Source: Betaproteobacteria bacterium UBA1934 (GTDB taxonomy: Bacteria > Pseudomonadota > Gammaproteobacteria > Burkholderiales > Rhodocyclaceae). Taken from it: a DNA stretch of 64,000 bases. The notes beneath the pieces are model-generated. The model did no database searches. It saw nothing but the letters and a program-made list of their open reading frames with translations, and was not told the origin of the DNA. The position numbers were made by a program, and so were the translations under genes. Below, piece by piece: positions 53,269-62,050 of the stretch (position 1 is its first letter; the number at the start of each line of letters is the position of its first letter). The stretch lies in assembly GCA_002337055.1 (NCBI GenBank), contig DDFG01000003.1, positions 1-64,000 on the forward strand, given 5' to 3'.

Positions 53269-53726
53269 CACTTCTTGCGGGGAGACACTTCGCGGATCGC
53301 CTTGGAGAAGGCGTCGACATCCTCGAAATTGCGGTAAACAGACGCAAAGCGGATGTAGGCCACCTTGTCCAGACGCTTCAGCTCACGCATGACCAGTTCG
53401 CCCACCTGTTGCGTCGACACCTCGCGTTCGCCGAGCAACATCAGTTTTTCTTCAATGCCGGAAATGGCAGCATCTACGGCCTCGGTAGACACGGGACGCT
53501 TGCGCAAAGCAAGTTCCAGACTGGCCCGCAGTTTGTCCCGGTTGTATTCGGTGCGCGAGCCGTTCTTCTTGACCACCTGCGGCAAGCGGATTTCGGCCCG
53601 CTCGTAGGTGGTGAAACGCTTGTCGCAGACTTTGCAGCTTCTGCGGCGACGGACGATATCGCCTTCGTCGTTGATTCGGGTATCAACGACCGCAGTATCG
53701 TCGGCGCCGCAGAAAGGGCACTTCAT
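53268..53726 (-). CDS. nrdR: Transcriptional repressor NrdR
   Basis: Nucleotide-sensing repressor of ribonucleotide reductase genes. The 152-residue protein has the zinc ribbon CPFC...CKVC (residues 3-34) and an ATP-cone (about 45-140). Its stop overlaps ribD, and it starts 6 bp after glyA, the standard glyA-nrdR-ribD order of betaproteobacteria. Confidence 0.97.
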   Translation of the reverse strand: MKCPFCGADDTAVVDTRINDEGDIVRRRRSCKVCDKRFTTYERAEIRLPQVVKKNGSRTEYNRDKLRASLELALRKRPVSTEAVDAAISGIEEKLMLLGEREVSTQQVGELVMRELKRLDKVAYIRFASVYRNFEDVDAFSKAIREVSPRKK

Positions 53727-53732
53727 GCGCGA

Positions 53733-54983
53733 TCAGTTCCCATAAACCGGAAACTTCTTGCACAGCGCGGCCACGTCTTCGCGGACGCGCGCCAGCACGG
53801 CTTCGTCGTTCGGCGCATCGAGCACATCGGCGATCAGGTGTGCGACGCGTTCCGCCTCGATTTCGGTGAATCCGCGCGTGGTCATGGCCGGCGAACCGAT
53901 ACGGATGCCGGAGGTGACGAACGGTTTTTGCGGATCGTTCGGAATCGAGTTCTTGTTGACAGTGATGTGCGCCTTGCCCAGCGCCGCTTCCGCATCCTTA
54001 CCGGTAATGTTCTTGGCGCGCAGGTCGAGCAGGAAAACATGGCTTTCAGTGCGGCTGGAGACGATGCGCAGGCCGCGCTCTTCGGACAGCGTGCGGGCCA
54101 TGACTCGGGCATTGGCGATCACCTGCTCCTGATACGCCTTGAATTCCGGCGTCGCCGCTTCCTTGAAGGCCACCGCCTTGCCGGCGATGACATGCATCAG
54201 CGGGCCGCCCTGCAAACCGGGGAAAATGGCTGAATTGATCGCCTTTTCGTGGGCCGCCTTCATCAGGATGATGCCGCCGCGCGGGCCGCGCAGTGTCTTG
54301 TGGGTGGTCGAGGTCACCACATCGGCGTGCGGCACCGGATTCGGATAAAAGCCCGCCGCGACGAGGCCCGCGTAGTGCGCCATATCCACCCAGAAAATGG
54401 CGCCGACTTCCTTGGCCACCTTGGCGAAGCGTTCCCAGTCGATGCGCAGGGCATACGCCGAAGCACCGGCGACGATGATGCGCGGCTTGTGCTCGCGCGC
54501 CAGCGCTTCCATCTTGCCGTAGTCGATTTCTTCCTTATCGTTCAGACCATAGGAGACAACATTGAACCATTTTCCGGACATATTGAGCGGCATGCCGTGG
54601 GTCAGGTGCCCGCCTTCGGCCAAGCTCATGCCCATGATCGTGTCGCCGGGCTTGGCAAAGGCCATCAGCACCGCCTGGTTGGCCTGCGAACCGGAATTGG
54701 GCTGCACATTGGCGGCCTCGGCGCCAAACAGGGCCTTCAGACGGTCGATAGCAATCTGCTCAACCACGTCGACATGTTCGCAACCGCCGTAATAGCGCTT
54801 GCCTGGGTAGCCTTCGGCGTATTTATTGGTGAGTTGCGACCCTTGGGCCTGCATCACCGCCTGGCTGACATAGTTTTCCGAAGCGATCAGTTCGATGTGC
54901 TCTTCCTGACGGCGATTTTCCGCCTCGATATGCTGCCACAGTTCGGCGTCGATTCTTGCCAAGGTGTCTTTTGCGGAAAACAT
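53733..54983 (-). CDS. glyA: Serine hydroxymethyltransferase
   Basis: PLP enzyme that interconverts serine and glycine and supplies one-carbon units. The 416-residue protein has the N-terminal IELIASENYVS segment and the PLP lysine in TSTTHKTLRGPRGG (about residue 230). Its length equals the E. coli enzyme. A TATAAT -10 at 55020-55015 lies about 32 bp upstream, though no good -35 is apparent. Confidence 0.98.
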   Translation of the reverse strand: MFSAKDTLARIDAELWQHIEAENRRQEEHIELIASENYVSQAVMQAQGSQLTNKYAEGYPGKRYYGGCEHVDVVEQIAIDRLKALFGAEAANVQPNSGSQANQAVLMAFAKPGDTIMGMSLAEGGHLTHGMPLNMSGKWFNVVSYGLNDKEEIDYGKMEALAREHKPRIIVAGASAYALRIDWERFAKVAKEVGAIFWVDMAHYAGLVAAGFYPNPVPHADVVTSTTHKTLRGPRGGIILMKAAHEKAINSAIFPGLQGGPLMHVIAGKAVAFKEAATPEFKAYQEQVIANARVMARTLSEERGLRIVSSRTESHVFLLDLRAKNITGKDAEAALGKAHITVNKNSIPNDPQKPFVTSGIRIGSPAMTTRGFTEIEAERVAHLIADVLDAPNDEAVLARVREDVAALCKKFPVYGN

Positions 54984-55195
54984 GGGCCGGCCTCAAGTCT
55001 TTGAAAAGGGAGGAATTATAACACGAGCGACGCGCCCCCCCGCCAACGCCCGCACCGCCGTGGCACAGGGCATGAAGGACGGCCCACCCTTGACACTCGC
55101 GCGGACGCGGAGCGGTCAGCGTGGTCGCCGAGAAAAGATGGCAAACGCCATAGATTGGTGTAAAGTCGTTAAAGTAGACGTCAAAGGAGAGCACT

Positions 55196-55414
55196 ATGGC
55201 CGTCGAATCCGTCAACCAGTCCAGCAATAATCCGCTGCTCGCCAACATCGCCGCCCAGCAGGCCCGCGATGCCCGCGCTAGCCAACAAGCCACTCAGCGC
55301 TCGGCAGAACCGCCTAAGGAACAGCGTGTAGAGCCGCCGAAACAGGAAACCCCAAAACCGGTGGTCAACGCTGAAGGACAAACGACCGGTAGCCGAATCA
55401 ACGTCACTGCCTGA
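55196..55414 (+). CDS. Small Gln/Ala-rich protein, tail-sharing pair member 1
   Basis: A 72-residue hydrophilic protein with no signal or membrane span: an Asn/Gln/Ala-rich first half, a Pro/Glu/Lys-rich middle and a defined C-terminus. AAGGAGAG lies 6 nt before the ATG, so it is almost certainly translated. Its C-terminal 18 residues (PVVNAEGQTTGSRINVTA) closely match the end of the next protein. Function unknown. Confidence 0.8.
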   Translation: MAVESVNQSSNNPLLANIAAQQARDARASQQATQRSAEPPKEQRVEPPKQETPKPVVNAEGQTTGSRINVTA

Positions 55415-55426
55415 AGCGAGGCAGGC

Positions 55427-55798
55427 ATGCCAGTCGGCGGGGCTCTCGCGAGCACATTTTCGCCCCAGTTGCAGGTACAACAGGCCCAGCGCGCGGCAGA
55501 TCTGGCCGAGCAGAAGGCGCGTGCGTTACGCGTCAAGGCGCAGGACGCCCAGGCTCAAGCCGATCATGAACAGGAATACGCCCGCCAATGGCAGGTACGC
55601 TCGGATCAAGCCCAGCAGGAAGCAGGCAGTGCGCGCCAGGGTGTTGCGGAATTGCGTTCTCTGCACCACCTGCAAGCCGGGTATCAGGAGATTCGCCAGC
55701 AAATTCAGCAAGTGGTCGCACCATCATCCCCGGCCGCACCGCCAGTCGTCAACAGCGAAGGGCAACTGACCGGTACGCTAGTCAACGCCACCGCGTAG
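55427..55798 (+). CDS. Small coiled-coil protein, tail-sharing pair member 2
   Basis: A 123-residue protein with a short hydrophobic start, a Gln/Ala-rich helical coiled coil (about residues 15-95) and a proline hinge. The C-terminal tail (PVVNSEGQLTGTLVNATA) resembles that of the preceding protein. GAGG lies before the ATG, 12 bp after the previous stop, so the two form an operon. Function unknown. Confidence 0.8.
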   Translation: MPVGGALASTFSPQLQVQQAQRAADLAEQKARALRVKAQDAQAQADHEQEYARQWQVRSDQAQQEAGSARQGVAELRSLHHLQAGYQEIRQQIQQVVAPSSPAAPPVVNSEGQLTGTLVNATA

Positions 55799-55911
55799 CC
55801 ACCGTCAAACGCCGTTACAAAACCGCACAACGACTATTGTGCACTGCAACATTAACAAGTCTAGAATGAAGTCCATGGCAATCCCGCCGACTATCTGGAA
55901 CGGAGATCATC

Positions 55912-55992
55912 ATGGCAACCTGCTGGACCAAGGTTCAACCTTACGCGCTTAACCTCGAAGAAGTGGCGATGATCGCCGCCTTCCTCGGCTGA
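55912..55992 (+). CDS. 26-residue microprotein
   Basis: An ORF too short for usual gene finders: ATG, 26 codons, TGA, with GGAG 6 nt before the ATG. The peptide begins MATCWTKVQPYAL and ends in an acidic-then-hydrophobic stretch (EEVAMIAAFLG). It has one cysteine and one tryptophan. A -10-like TAGAAT at 55862-55867 lies upstream (a TTGTGC 19 nt earlier is a poor -35). A CU-loop hairpin and a perfect terminator follow, so it looks like an autonomous short transcript. Convergent with pmbA. Confidence 0.6.
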   Translation: MATCWTKVQPYALNLEEVAMIAAFLG

Positions 55993-56001
55993 CCGACTGA
56001 C

Positions 56002-56082
56002 GCTGAGGAAGCGGTACTTTCCCCTCTCCCCCTCCCCGCTTCCACTCAGCCCAGCAAGGACCGGTTCGCCGGTCCTTTTTTA
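56002..56082 (+). ncRNA. CU-loop hairpin plus terminator, 3' part of the microprotein transcript
   Basis: Ten nt after the microprotein stop, GCTGAGGAAGCGG (56002-56014) pairs with 56036-56050 through 13 bp with a two-base bulge. This displays a 21-nt loop made almost only of C and U, including CCCCCUCC. The terminator follows after 5 nt. Exposed CCUCC loops are found in regulatory small RNAs that bind ribosome sites, so the transcript may act as an RNA as well as encode a peptide. Confidence 0.5.
56056..56082 (+). terminator. Rho-independent terminator with UUCG loop
   Basis: Perfect 9-bp stem AAGGACCGG / CCGGTCCTT capped by TTCG (56065-56068) and followed by a T run to 56081. It ends the microprotein/CU-loop transcript just before the convergent pmbA stop. 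Confidence 0.93.
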
Positions 56083-56092
56083 TTGGCGCAGA

Positions 56093-57439
56093 TTATTCGC
56101 CGCCGATGGTCATGCGGTCGAGCAGGATGGAACCTGTCTGTTTCGAGCCGCGCACCAGGACATCGTTGCCGACCGCCACGATGTCTCGCAACATATCGCG
56201 TAGATTGCCTGCAATCGTGATCTCTTCGACGGCGTGTCGAATTTCGCCGTTCTCGACCCAGAATCCCGCCACGCCACGCGAATAGTCGCCTGTGACGTAA
56301 TTCACGCCCTGCCCGAGCAATTCGGTGACCAGCAGGCCGCGCCCCATCAGTTTCAACATACCCGCAAAATCGTGTTCGCCCGGTTCGATCAGCAGATTGT
56401 GGCTGCCGCCGGCATTGCCGGTGGTGGGCAAACCCAGCTTGCGTCCCGTGTAGACGTTCAGGAAATAGCCCTGAAGCACGCCATCAACCACAACATCGCG
56501 CGCTCGTGTCGCCACGCACTCGTTGTCGAAAGCGGAACTGGCCAGCCCTTGCCGTTCATGCGGCTGCTCACGGATGCGAACGAATTCCGGAAAAATCTGC
56601 TTCCCCAGCGAATCCTGCAAGAAGGAGGATTTGCGATACAGCGCGCCGCCGCTAACCGCATGCACGAAATTGCCGAGCAGCGCCGCAGCGACAGGTGCTT
56701 CAAACATCACCGGAAAGACACCGGTTTGCACTCGTCGCCCACCCAGTCGCGCCAATGCGCGGCGTGCCGCCATCCGCCCTACGTCTTCAGCGGCGTCAAG
56801 CGCCTGCGGGTTGCGCCGAGTCGTATACCAGTCGTCGCGCTGCATCGCGTCCTGCTCGCCCGCAATGACGGCGCAACTGAGATAGTGACGAGAAGTTGGG
56901 TAACCGCCCATGAATCCCAGACTGTTCGCCGAGATAAATTGCGCCTCTTGGCTGGAGACGCTGGCGCCTTCCGAATTGCCAATTTGCGGGCTGACATCGA
57001 AGGCGGCCTGCTCGCACTGCCCGGCCAGGCGAATGGCGTCTTCCACCGAAATCGCCCAAGGATGGTAGAGGTCGAGCTCGGGCAGATCGCGGGCCAGTAA
57101 GTCGGCTTCGGGGAGGCCGGCACAATCGTCTTCGGCGGTAAAACGGGCAATGTTCAGCGCCGCCTCGACCGTATCGCGCAGCGCCGCCGGCGAGAAGTCG
57201 GAAGTGCTGGCGTAGCCCTTGCGCTGGCCGCTGTAGAGCGTTACGCCGATGCCCTTGTCGCGGTTGTATTCAATCGTTTCAACCTCGCCGCAGCGCACGG
57301 TGACCGACTGCCCGAAGCCCTCGGAAACATCGACCTCACACGCGGTGGCGCCCTTGGCGCGGGCATGTTCGAGCACATCCGCAGCAAGCTGTTGCAGGGT
57401 CTCGAACGGATAGGCGAAGCGGGCGTGAGAAGTCGACAT
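56093..57439 (-). CDS. pmbA: Metalloprotease subunit TldE/PmbA
   Basis: Non-catalytic subunit of the TldD/TldE zinc protease, known for maturing microcin-type modified peptides and degrading CcdA. The 448-residue protein has the family's EYNRDKGIGVTLYSGQRKGYAST, GNAGGSHNLLIEPGE and TGDYSRGVAGFWVENGEI segments. I start at the ATG at 57439; the in-frame TTG six codons upstream has no better ribosome site. tldD is not in the window. Divergent from darP. Confidence 0.94.
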   Translation of the reverse strand: MSTSHARFAYPFETLQQLAADVLEHARAKGATACEVDVSEGFGQSVTVRCGEVETIEYNRDKGIGVTLYSGQRKGYASTSDFSPAALRDTVEAALNIARFTAEDDCAGLPEADLLARDLPELDLYHPWAISVEDAIRLAGQCEQAAFDVSPQIGNSEGASVSSQEAQFISANSLGFMGGYPTSRHYLSCAVIAGEQDAMQRDDWYTTRRNPQALDAAEDVGRMAARRALARLGGRRVQTGVFPVMFEAPVAAALLGNFVHAVSGGALYRKSSFLQDSLGKQIFPEFVRIREQPHERQGLASSAFDNECVATRARDVVVDGVLQGYFLNVYTGRKLGLPTTGNAGGSHNLLIEPGEHDFAGMLKLMGRGLLVTELLGQGVNYVTGDYSRGVAGFWVENGEIRHAVEEITIAGNLRDMLRDIVAVGNDVLVRGSKQTGSILLDRMTIGGE

Positions 57440-57499
57440 GAGGGCAGGTGGAGACAAAAGCCGTTATGATATCAGCCCCCTCCCGTCACGCCCGCCAAC

Positions 57500-58042
57500 A
57501 TGCGTCGCAAAGCCCTCCCCGAAGAAGAGACGCCGGTCGTCTCCAAGACCCGCCAGAAACAGGCCATGCAGGATTTGCAGTCCCTCGGCGCCGAACTCCT
57601 CGAACTCTCGCGCGACCAGATGAAGCGCATCGGCCTGCCCGAAGAGTTGTACGAAGCCGTGCTGGAATGGCACCGTTTCACCAAGCACGAAGCAAAACGC
57701 CGGCAATTGCAGTACATCGGCAAACTCATGCGCGGACTCGACCCCGAGCCCATCGCCGCCGGACTGGCCCTGCTGCGCGGGGAATCGGCCGCCGAAACGG
57801 CGCGTCTGCACCGCCTCGAACGCTTGCGTGAGGAGTTGCTGGCCGACGAAAGCACTCTCCAGCGGATCGCCGAAACCTGGCCGGAGGCCGATCTGGGACA
57901 GTTGCGGACCTTGCGGCGCAACACCCTGAAGGAGAAGGAAGCCGCGCGGCCACCTCGCAATTACCGCGCCCTGTTCCAGGCCCTGAAAGCACTCGAAAGC
58001 AGTGACCACGCGCCCGCCAAGAAGGCCCCCGATGACGAATGA
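57500..58042 (+). CDS. darP: Ribosome-associated protein DarP/YjgA
   Basis: Assembly factor for the 50S subunit (UPF0307/DUF615). The 180-residue protein has the conserved SKTRQKQAMQDLQSLGAEL, LYEAVLEWHRFTKHEAKRRQLQYIGKLMR and PRNYRALFQALK segments. Highly charged, no signal. It is divergent from pmbA, the conserved neighbourhood of this pair in proteobacteria, and overlaps the start of mog by 11 bp. Confidence 0.95.
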   Translation: MRRKALPEEETPVVSKTRQKQAMQDLQSLGAELLELSRDQMKRIGLPEELYEAVLEWHRFTKHEAKRRQLQYIGKLMRGLDPEPIAAGLALLRGESAAETARLHRLERLREELLADESTLQRIAETWPEADLGQLRTLRRNTLKEKEAARPPRNYRALFQALKALESSDHAPAKKAPDDE

Positions 58043-58619
58043 CAATTTGCGCGTCGGCTTGGTGTCGATCAGCGACCGCGCCAGTACGGGTGTTTACGAA
58101 GATCGCGGCTTGCCGGCGCTGCGCGAGTGGCTCGCCGCCGCGCTCGCTTCGCCATGGACGGCGGAGACGCGCCTGATTCCGGATGAACAGCCGTTGATCG
58201 AATCGACGCTGATCGAAATGGTCGATGTCGGCGGCTGCCACCTCGTGCTGACCACCGGCGGCACCGGCCCGGCGCAGCGCGATGTGACCCCCGAAGCCAC
58301 GCTGGCCGTCGCCGACAAGGTCATGCCCGGTTTTGGCGAACAGATGCGGCAGATCAGTCTCCGCTTCGTGCCCACCGCGATTCTTTCCAGGCAAGTGGGC
58401 GTGATCCGCAAACAGGCCCTGATCCTGAACCTGCCGGGCCAGCCCAAGGCGATTCGGGAGACACTGGAAGGCGCGCGGGACGCCGACGGCGCCATCCTCG
58501 TGCCGGGCGTTTTCGCCGCCATTCCCTACTGCCTGGATCTGATCGGCGGCCCCTATATCGAGACCGATCCGGCCATCGTCCAGGCGTTTCGCCCAAAATC
58601 GGCGCAAAGACCGACCTGA
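58032..58619 (+). CDS. mog: Molybdopterin adenylyltransferase Mog
   Basis: Adenylates molybdopterin before molybdenum insertion. The 195-residue protein carries VSISDRAS near the N-terminus and the substrate-binding LTTGGTGPAQRDVTPEA (about residues 76-92), as in Mog/MoaB. The C-terminal segment with LPGQPKAIRE is Mog-like. The ATG at 58032 lies inside the end of darP. Confidence 0.92.
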   Translation: MTNDNLRVGLVSISDRASTGVYEDRGLPALREWLAAALASPWTAETRLIPDEQPLIESTLIEMVDVGGCHLVLTTGGTGPAQRDVTPEATLAVADKVMPGFGEQMRQISLRFVPTAILSRQVGVIRKQALILNLPGQPKAIRETLEGARDADGAILVPGVFAAIPYCLDLIGGPYIETDPAIVQAFRPKSAQRPT

Positions 58620-58620
58620 T

Positions 58621-60165
58621 TTACTCGGCAGGACGGCTCAGACGGTAGCGGGCAACCTCGTAGTCCATCGTGTGCTCAATCAGTGCCACCGGCGTCAGCC
58701 AATACCGTTGGCTCTGATGGGTGAACTCTTGATTTTCGCGGATATCGAAAGTGGCGGGCGGCAGTACGAGGCGGGCTTCGCCCGTCTCGTTGCCATCGAC
58801 CAGCCACAGCGCCGGCGTGCCCGACGCCGCGGCGTAGGAAGACGCCGTGCGTGCCTTGAGTTCGACGGAGAGCACGCGAAGCGCCAGCGATTCGATGCCA
58901 ACCCGAGCCTCGCTCTCGGAATGGCGGCGATAGCGGCGGACGATGCCAAGCAGCCAGTTGTCGCCGCCATCGGGCTGTAAGGCGATCAGCGCGCCGATCT
59001 TCAGCCAGTCTGCCCGCTGATCAGGCACCAGGGCGCCGAAACCGCCGCGGCTGACGTTTTCCACAACCCAGCTTTCAATAGGCAAACCTGGCGGGCGGGT
59101 GCCGAATTCGCTGGAAAATACGACAAAGGCATTCACTAGACCATGCAGCACACCCATGCGGTGTTTGACGTGGTGACGTTGGTGACGCCGTTGAGGAGGC
59201 ACCGCGTCCCAATATTGAGCTAGGTGCCGGAGCACCGGCAGGAGGGTCCGTGGCGCGAACTGTCCGCCCAGATCGAGATCGGCCGGCACTTCAGCACCAC
59301 GTTCGAGTTCGTGCAGCAAGTTATCGACCTCGCCGCGCGCCGAGCCCGGCTGAAAAAACCGCAAGGTCGGGGATTGCCTGGGCATGCGCGCCAACCTGAC
59401 CGGCGGCTGATCGGTGGCCGGGTCTACCCAGTAGACACTGGTTTCGATTCCCCGCGCCGAGAACACGAAATTCGGCAAAAAATGTCCGATCAGACGCTCG
59501 CCCAACTCGATTTCGAGCGGCAACAGACTATCCATCGAAGCGGAATGAAAAACCAACACCTTGAGATATTCGCGGCTGGCGCTGGTGGTTTCGCTGGCGT
59601 GCGGATAACGCTTCATGGCGCGATCAGCAAACCCGCCTCCTTCGGCGACGAGGTAGGCACGGCCGAGTTGCTGCCAGACATCGGCGCGCATCGGGCCGTA
59701 TCGGAACTGTTCCCACTTCACGACACTACCCAGCGCCGCGATCAGGCGTACGGTCAGCAGAGGCAACGCGGCCTGCAAACGTTCGCCGACCTTGTCCTTG
59801 CCCCCCGTGGCGGCGCGCTCCAGACAGCGGACGTAGAGCTTGGCAACGAGACGCCAGAATCCGTGGATAATGGTCCACATCCGCTTTTCTTCGGTTTTGG
59901 AGAGACGCGGCGCGTGCAGATAATCGCGCGAAAGGCGCCGCACATGCTGCTGCGCCGATTCCTCAAGCTGGCGAATTACCTCGAACAGCGCATCTTCTGG
60001 AAAGTCACTCGCCGACTCCAGCGATTCGAACCAGCCCAGCACCTCGTCCAGCGCCTTGAAGGCATTGTCGATGGGTAACTCGCTGACAATGCGCCGAAAT
60101 TCCTTGGGATCAGCCAGCGGGTGATCGATCTTCGGTCCGAACAAATTGCTTACGCTGCCAAGCAT
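58621..60165 (-). CDS. Large cytoplasmic protein with a PilZ-like C-terminal domain
   Basis: A 514-residue protein without signal or membrane segments. The first 330 residues are mostly helical and match no family I know. Around residues 365-430 the sequence ESWVVENVSRGGFGAL...WLLGIVRRYRR...VGIESLALRVL follows the layout of a PilZ domain, whose N/D-x-S-x-x-G motif is present. The arginine pair usually needed for c-di-GMP is not clear. GGGAG precedes the ATG. Convergent with mog. Confidence 0.75.
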   Translation of the reverse strand: MLGSVSNLFGPKIDHPLADPKEFRRIVSELPIDNAFKALDEVLGWFESLESASDFPEDALFEVIRQLEESAQQHVRRLSRDYLHAPRLSKTEEKRMWTIIHGFWRLVAKLYVRCLERAATGGKDKVGERLQAALPLLTVRLIAALGSVVKWEQFRYGPMRADVWQQLGRAYLVAEGGGFADRAMKRYPHASETTSASREYLKVLVFHSASMDSLLPLEIELGERLIGHFLPNFVFSARGIETSVYWVDPATDQPPVRLARMPRQSPTLRFFQPGSARGEVDNLLHELERGAEVPADLDLGGQFAPRTLLPVLRHLAQYWDAVPPQRRHQRHHVKHRMGVLHGLVNAFVVFSSEFGTRPPGLPIESWVVENVSRGGFGALVPDQRADWLKIGALIALQPDGGDNWLLGIVRRYRRHSESEARVGIESLALRVLSVELKARTASSYAAASGTPALWLVDGNETGEARLVLPPATFDIRENQEFTHQSQRYWLTPVALIEHTMDYEVARYRLSRPAE

Positions 60166-60311
60166 CGTGCTGCTCCCGTCAGATTATCTACTATGATTAT
60201 CGGCGATTTATATCATTGAATTCGCATACCACGACGACAATCCGTCCCTTCACCCGGGCACGAGCTCGCCGGGAACGGTAAAATGTCTGTTTTTCGCACC
60301 TATCCGCTGCC

Positions 60312-61106
60312 ATGCAAGCCTACCTTGAACTGATGCGCCATGTGCTCGAACATGGACACGACAAATCCGACCGCACCGGCACCGGCACCCGCTCGGTGTT
60401 CGGCTGGCAAATGCGATTCGATCTGACACAGGGTTTTCCGGCGCTGACCACCAAGAAGCTGCATCTCAAATCGATCATCCACGAGTTGCTGTGGTTTCTA
60501 CAAGGCGACACCAATATTGCGTATCTGAAGCAGAACGGCGTGTCGATCTGGAATGAATGGGCCGATGAAAAAGGCGATCTTGGCCCGGTCTATGGTCATC
60601 AGTGGCGCCACTGGCCAGCGCGCGACGGCGGCGAGATCGACCAGATCACCCAATTGCTCGAAGCGCTCAAACGCAATCCCGATTCGCGCCGACACATCGT
60701 CTCGGCCTGGAATCCGGCCGATGTCGACCGCATGGCGCTGCCGCCTTGTCATTGCCTATTCCAGTTCTACGTCGCCGGCAACCGCCTCTCATGCCAGCTA
60801 TACCAGCGCAGCGCGGACATCTTTCTCGGCGTCCCGTTCAATATTGCCTCCTACGCGCTGCTGACGCTGATGCTGGCGCAGGTTTGCGGCTATCAGCCGG
60901 GCGATTTCGTGCACACCCTGGGTGACGCCCATCTGTACAGCAACCACTTCGAACAGGCTCGGTTACAGCTTTCGCGCACGCCGCGCCCGCTCCCGCAACT
61001 GTGGATCAATCCCGATATCGACGATCTGTTCAGGTTCCGATTCGAGGATTTCCGGCTCGACGGCTACGACCCGCACCCCCATATTCCCGCGCCGGTGGCC
61101 GTCTGA
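60312..61106 (+). CDS. thyA: Thymidylate synthase
   Basis: Methylates dUMP to dTMP with methylene-tetrahydrofolate. The 264-residue length equals the E. coli enzyme. The catalytic cysteine is in LPPCHCLFQFYV (about residue 146) and the substrate loop QRSADIFLGVPFNIASYA is intact. The next gene overlaps its stop by one base (TGATG). Confidence 0.98.
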   Translation: MQAYLELMRHVLEHGHDKSDRTGTGTRSVFGWQMRFDLTQGFPALTTKKLHLKSIIHELLWFLQGDTNIAYLKQNGVSIWNEWADEKGDLGPVYGHQWRHWPARDGGEIDQITQLLEALKRNPDSRRHIVSAWNPADVDRMALPPCHCLFQFYVAGNRLSCQLYQRSADIFLGVPFNIASYALLTLMLAQVCGYQPGDFVHTLGDAHLYSNHFEQARLQLSRTPRPLPQLWINPDIDDLFRFRFEDFRLDGYDPHPHIPAPVAV

Positions 61107-62050
61107 TGGATTTTCAGCCGTCGGATCAGGATAGTCGCGCCCTGAACACGCCGGAACGGCAAACGGCAGCGGCACGAACCACGCTGATCAGCGTGGCCGT
61201 CAATCTGGTGCTGACGCTCGCCCAGGTCATTGCCGGGATATTGACCCATTCGCAAGGCCTGATCGCGGACGGCATCCACTCGCTCTCCGATCTGGTCGCC
61301 GACTTTGTCGTACTGATCGCAAACCGCCACAGCGCCAAGGATGCCGACGAAGACCATCACTATGGCCACCAGCGTTATGAAACCGCCGCCTCGCTGGTAC
61401 TGGGAGGACTGCTGTTGGCAGTTGGCGTCGGCATGCTCTGGGCTGCCGCCGGCAAATTACAGAATGCCGGTCAGATCGTACCGGTGCAGATGGCTGCGCT
61501 TTGGGTGGCACTGGCAGCGCTGGCGGCGAAGGAAGCGTTGTTCCGCTACATGCTCGCGGTCGCCGAACGGGTACGTTCGACCATGCTGGTCGCCAATGCC
61601 TGGCACGCACGTTCAGATGCCGCTTCATCGCTAGTGGTCGCCATCGGCATCGTGGGCAGTCTTTCCGGTTTAACCATTCTCGACCCGATCGCCGCGTTGA
61701 TCGTTGGCTTCATGGTCGGCAAGATGGGCTGGCAGTTTGCCTGGGACGCTCTGCACGACCTGATGGATCGCGCAGCCTCCGACGAACAGGTCGAGCGCAT
61801 TCGCAGCCTCGTCGCCGAGACGCCGGGCGTGCTCGGCGTGCATGATTTGAAAACGCGAAAAATGGGCGACATGATCCTGGTCGACGTCCATATCGAGGTC
61901 GACCCCGAACTCAACGTGCGCGCCAGCCATGCCATCACAGTGGCCGCACGGCGCCGCGTCATGGCGGCATTGCCTGTGCTGGACGTCATGACACACGTCG
62001 ATCCGTACGGCGAACCGGATGAACCCCCCCTCCCCAAACGGGGAGGATGA
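61106..62050 (+). CDS. Cation diffusion facilitator metal exporter
   Basis: CDF-family proton-coupled efflux transporter for divalent cations such as Zn, Fe or Mn. The 314-residue protein has six predicted spans. The metal-site pattern is IADGIHSLSDLVADF in TM2 and NAWHARSDAASS in TM5, and the cytoplasmic C-terminal domain (about 215-300) has VHDLKTRKMGDMILVDVHI. A His/Asp-rich loop (DADEDHHYGHQRYE) lies between TM2 and TM3. Start ATG overlaps the thyA stop. Confidence 0.93.
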   Translation: MDFQPSDQDSRALNTPERQTAAARTTLISVAVNLVLTLAQVIAGILTHSQGLIADGIHSLSDLVADFVVLIANRHSAKDADEDHHYGHQRYETAASLVLGGLLLAVGVGMLWAAAGKLQNAGQIVPVQMAALWVALAALAAKEALFRYMLAVAERVRSTMLVANAWHARSDAASSLVVAIGIVGSLSGLTILDPIAALIVGFMVGKMGWQFAWDALHDLMDRAASDEQVERIRSLVAETPGVLGVHDLKTRKMGDMILVDVHIEVDPELNVRASHAITVAARRRVMAALPVLDVMTHVDPYGEPDEPPLPKRGG

